From positions 1 through 8,893 of the forward strand of contig JAIBHQ010000078.1 in NCBI GenBank assembly GCA_020028595.1: a DNA stretch of 8,893 bases, in the 5' to 3' direction. The notes beneath the pieces were generated by a model, which worked only from the letters and a program-made list of their open reading frames with translations, ran no database searches and was not told the DNA's origin. This stretch comes from Nitrospirota bacterium. GTDB lineage: Bacteria; Nitrospirota; Nitrospiria; Nitrospirales; Nitrospiraceae. Of this stretch, positions 6,739-8,893 are shown in pieces (the first letter of the stretch is position 1; every line of letters begins with the position of its first letter). Position numbers and translations under genes: made by a program.

Positions 6739-6767
6739 AGTATCCACCAAGGTGGGCAGGTTGTCAA
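6739..6767 (-). promoter_or_regulatory. Probable sigma-70-type promoter of the Fis-family gene
   Basis: On the minus strand TTGACA (6767-6762, perfect -35) and GATACT (6744-6739, 4 of 6 matches to -10) are 17 nt apart, predicting a start near 6732 and a leader of about 26 nt. The spacer contains an inverted repeat, CCACC-TT-GGTGG on the same strand (6755-6744), a possible operator. Confidence 0.55.
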
Positions 6768-7023
6768 TCGTGGATCGACCGGTCGTATGGAGATGGCACC
6801 CCGAATGTCACGCTTCCTCCACTACCTGTCGGGCTTTGTTCGCGCACAACACAATTTTGGGGGTGTTTTTGGAAAAGAAAATTTTTCTAAAGGTGGCCGG
6901 CACCCCATGATGCGCATACGTTCAGCAGAAATCTGGAACGCGCTGAGATGCACCGAGGCCGTGAACCCCGGGGACTGTTTTGGCACACCCATTTTTACCG
7001 GTCCAACCGGAATGGCAAAGGCC

Positions 7024-7053
7024 TTGACAGGAAGACTCGAAAATTTGTATAAC
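7024..7053 (+). promoter_or_regulatory. Strong promoter of the Rrf2-reductase operon
   Basis: TTGACA (7024-7029, perfect -35) is followed 18 nt later by TATAAC (7048-7053, 5 of 6 -10 matches). The predicted start near 7060 leaves about 36 nt of leader before the ATG at 7096, and the leader contains a possible operator. Confidence 0.7.
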
Positions 7054-7069
7054 AACTCACGATAATTCA

Positions 7070-7092
7070 TTTCCTATCGGAATAGTAGGATA
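7070..7092 (+). promoter_or_regulatory. Possible Rrf2 operator overlapping the ribosome binding site
   Basis: TTTCCTA (7070-7076) and TAGGATA (7086-7092) are inverted half-sites with 6 of 7 matching bases and a 9-nt centre. They sit just downstream of the promoter and cover the AGGA Shine-Dalgarno (7087-7090). The position suits autorepression by the Rrf2 protein encoded directly after it. No experimentally known site was matched. Confidence 0.4.
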
Positions 7093-7095
7093 TCA

Positions 7096-7548
7096 ATGAA
7101 AGTCTCGCAGAAAGCGACCTACGGCATCATGGCTGCGTTGGACCTGGCTCTCCAAAATGGAGCGGCTCCTGTCCAGTCTAAAGCGATCGCGAAGCGGCAG
7201 GTGATTCCACCGCGGTTTCTCGAGCAGGTCCTGCATGCGATGAAGAAAGCGGGGATTGTGGATAGTTTGCGAGGGGCGCTAGGCGGCTACACGCTCAATA
7301 AGAAACCGGCGGAGATTTCGCTGGCCGAGATCGTCGAAGCGCTGGATGGCCCCCTGTCGCCCGACGCTCCGCGAGGATCCGCCACGCGGCGGCTGCGCAG
7401 CCGGTTGAAACCCGACGCGCTGCTGACAAACGTCTGGGAGCGGGTCCACCAGGCCGAACTGAGCGTGCTCGGAGCCGTGACGCTGAAAGAATTGGCCGAA
7501 CGCCAGCAGCAACTCGACCAAAAACGGACCTTGATGTACCACATTTAA
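7096..7548 (+). CDS. Rrf2-family transcriptional regulator, cysteine-free
   Basis: A 150-aa regulator. The start MKVSQKATYGIMAALDLAL, then IPPRFLEQVLHAMKKAGIVDSLRGALGGYTL and the wing ISLAEIVEALDGPL, are the classic Rrf2 winged-helix pattern (residues about 1-95). Fe-S cluster members such as IscR and NsrR carry three Cys in the region after this; here that region (about 92-110, SPDAPRGSATRRLRSRLKPD) and the whole protein contain none, so Cys-based Fe-S or NO sensing is unlikely. The gene has its own TTGACA/TATAAC promoter and AGGA 5 nt before the ATG. The stop is 10 bp before the reductase ATG, so the two are probably co-transcribed and this protein probably controls nitrite/sulfite reduction. 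The effector is unknown. Confidence 0.9.
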   Translation: MKVSQKATYGIMAALDLALQNGAAPVQSKAIAKRQVIPPRFLEQVLHAMKKAGIVDSLRGALGGYTLNKKPAEISLAEIVEALDGPLSPDAPRGSATRRLRSRLKPDALLTNVWERVHQAELSVLGAVTLKELAERQQQLDQKRTLMYHI

Positions 7549-7558
7549 GAGGACGCCC

Positions 7559-8893
7559 ATGACTCCCCCTCACACGACACATCCAATTGACGTCAAGACG
7601 GCGCCGATTCCTTCGCACATCCTCGAGGAAATCGAGGTGTTTGAGGAAGAAGCGAGAAAAATGCTCGCGGGCGATCTGTCCGTGGACATCTTCAGGCCGT
7701 TCCGCCTGCAGCATGGGATTTACGGCCAACGCCAGCCCGGCGTGAACATGGTTCGGATCAAGATCCCCTTCGGCGGACTCACGGCCAACCAGTTGCGCCG
7801 GATTGCCGAGGTCGCCGACACCCATGCCACCGGCGTCGGGCACGTCACCACGCGCCAGGACATTCAACTGCATTTCGTCCCGCTGAAAGACGTCGGCACC
7901 ATCATGCGCGGCCTGGCCGAAGTGGACCTGACCACCCGCGAGGCCTGCGCCAACACGGTCCGCAACGTGACCGCCTGCCATCTGGCCGGCATCTGCCAGG
8001 GCGAAGTGTTCGACGTGACGCCCTATGCCAAAACGGTCGCGTTGCATTTGCTGCGCAATCCGCTCAACCAGAGCCTGCCGCGGAAGTTCAAGATCGCCTT
8101 CTCCGGCTGCCGCCACGACTGCGCGCTGACCCCCATCCACGACATCGGTCTGCTGGCCGCCAGGCGCGACGACGGGACGATCGGGTTCCGCATGGTGGTG
8201 GGCGGCGGCCTGGGCTCGGCCCCCCGCATCGCGCAGGTGCTGCGCGAGTTCGTGCCGATGAACGAATTGATCCCGACCGTCGAGGCCGTGATCAAGGTGT
8301 TCGACACGCTCGGCAACCGCAAAAACCGCCACAAGGCACGGATGAAGTTCGTCATCGAAAAGCTGGGCTTCGACGAGTTCAAGCGCCGGTGGGACGAGGC
8401 CTACGTGTCGCTGGGCCATGCGCGTCCGGATCATGCGCCGATCAAGCTTCTGACGCATCAGGACGACGCGGCTCCGCTCATCATGCCGGCCTCGGTGAAA
8501 TCAAACGGCGGCGGCAACGGGTCGGGGAACGGACAGGGCGCCATCGGCCACGAGACGCCGTTTCAGATGTGGAAGCGGACCAATGTGATTGCGCAGAAAC
8601 AGGCCGGCTACGCTGCGGTCGTGATCAAGCTCCCGATGGGCGATCTGACCTCGCAGCAGATGTTCGCTGTCGCCGACCTGGCCGAGCGCTACTCCAACGG
8701 GAATCTCAGGACCACGATCAACCAAAACCTGATCGTCCGCTGGGTGCCGGACGGCAAGCTGGCCGACTTCTACGACAACCTGGTTCCCATCGCGCTGGCC
8801 GATCCCGGCGCCGAATTGGTGGAGGATATCATCGCCTGCCCGGGCACCGATACGTGCGGCCTCGGCATCACGTCGTCCAAAGGCGTGGCGCGT
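7559..8893 (+). CDS. Ferredoxin-type nitrite/sulfite reductase (siroheme, 4Fe-4S), 3' partial
   Basis: The first 445 residues of a siroheme/4Fe-4S reductase that carries out six-electron reduction of nitrite to ammonium or sulfite to sulfide; cytoplasmic, with no signal peptide. It shows the family's internal duplication. Repeat 1 has a ferredoxin-like half-domain (about 48-110, PFRLQHGIYGQRQPGVNMVRIKI, TTRQDIQLHF) and then a reductase region with RNVTACHLAGIC and KFKIAFSGCRHDC. A Gly/Asn-rich linker (SNGGGNGSGNGQG, about 315-327) leads to repeat 2 (about 334 on), ending with ACPGTDTC, the C-x5-C cluster motif (C427, C433). Its C-x3-C partner should lie beyond the window. AGAGGA is 5 nt before the ATG, overlapping the upstream stop. 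It is probably an assimilatory NirA-like enzyme; sulfite cannot be excluded. Confidence 0.9.
   Translation, partial: MTPPHTTHPIDVKTAPIPSHILEEIEVFEEEARKMLAGDLSVDIFRPFRLQHGIYGQRQPGVNMVRIKIPFGGLTANQLRRIAEVADTHATGVGHVTTRQDIQLHFVPLKDVGTIMRGLAEVDLTTREACANTVRNVTACHLAGICQGEVFDVTPYAKTVALHLLRNPLNQSLPRKFKIAFSGCRHDCALTPIHDIGLLAARRDDGTIGFRMVVGGGLGSAPRIAQVLREFVPMNELIPTVEAVIKVFDTLGNRKNRHKARMKFVIEKLGFDEFKRRWDEAYVSLGHARPDHAPIKLLTHQDDAAPLIMPASVKSNGGGNGSGNGQGAIGHETPFQMWKRTNVIAQKQAGYAAVVIKLPMGDLTSQQMFAVADLAERYSNGNLRTTINQNLIVRWVPDGKLADFYDNLVPIALADPGAELVEDIIACPGTDTCGLGITSSKGVAR

Larger units (their letters stand above)
6707..7095. other. Divergent intergenic region between the Fis-family and Rrf2 genes
   Basis: This 389-bp gap separates two divergent regulators. 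Each end carries a promoter, described separately. The middle (about 6768-7023) includes an AT-rich stretch around 6853-6890 with a short near-palindrome, AGAAAATTTTTCT (6876-6888). I see no convincing gene in it; the open frames crossing it lack a recognisable protein pattern. It may hold further regulator sites that cannot be assigned by eye. Confidence 0.5.

Noticed and set aside
6981..6996. Sigma-54 promoter (TTGGCAC) before the Rrf2 gene
   Set aside because: The -24 element is good but the required GC of the -12 element is missing (TTTTT at that position). A strong sigma-70-type promoter is available nearby.
6694..7065. Possible 123-aa plus-strand protein in the Fis/Rrf2 gap
   Set aside because: It has no family resemblance and no clear Shine-Dalgarno, starts inside the Fis gene on the other strand and overlaps both predicted promoters.
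7295..8458. 387-codon open frame on the minus strand, opposite the Rrf2 and reductase genes
   Set aside because: It crosses two clearly recognised plus-strand genes and their junction, and the product looks like a His/Arg/Asp-rich shadow translation.

Overview
The window looks like chromosomal DNA of a GC-rich bacterium, most likely a Nitrospira-type member of the Nitrospirota. That assignment is inferred from gene content (archaeal-type phenylalanyl-tRNA synthetase genes next to thrS-infC-rpmI-rplT, then a Fis-like regulator, an Rrf2 regulator and a siroheme nitrite/sulfite reductase); no search was run. There is no CRISPR array, transposase or integrase.

Layout. (1) Positions 1-2689, plus strand: the 3' part of pheS, then complete pheT. 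Both encode the archaeal/eukaryotic form of PheRS (565-aa beta subunit) rather than the usual bacterial form. As given, pheS is broken: about 25-30 codons, including the conserved GGAGIFRPEV-like segment, are missing near position 730, and the frame changes there. (2) Positions 2768-5945, minus strand: the classical translation operon thrS-infC-rpmI-rplT, running towards pheT. The infC Shine-Dalgarno is ideally placed for a non-canonical ATC start codon, as expected for IF3 autoregulation. (3) Positions 5968-6061, minus strand: the 3' two-thirds of a tRNA-Val(GAC) gene with encoded CCA but no 5' end, followed by a perfect intrinsic terminator that stops only 22 nt before the thrS start codon. 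(4) Positions 6119-6706, minus strand: a regulator joining a degenerate receiver-like domain to a Fis-like DNA-binding domain. (5) Positions 7024-8893, plus strand: a strong promoter and possible operator, a cysteine-free Rrf2 regulator and, 10 bp later, a ferredoxin-type nitrite/sulfite reductase cut by the window end. The last two probably form an autoregulated assimilation operon.

The least expected structure lies in the spacers. The pheS-pheT, pheT/rplT and rpmI-rplT gaps each hold an inverted repeat whose two arms are short arrays of 7-nt units. The core unit differs (TCAGCnn, TCAGnAC, nnnTAGG-like), but the 7-nt period is shared and the arms are facing in all three. One of them also has the form of a bidirectional terminator. 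This looks like one class of intergenic element with diverging unit sequence.

Two translation loci (pheS and tRNA-Val) appear damaged within 6 kb. Assembly error should be weighed against real decay before either is read biologically.
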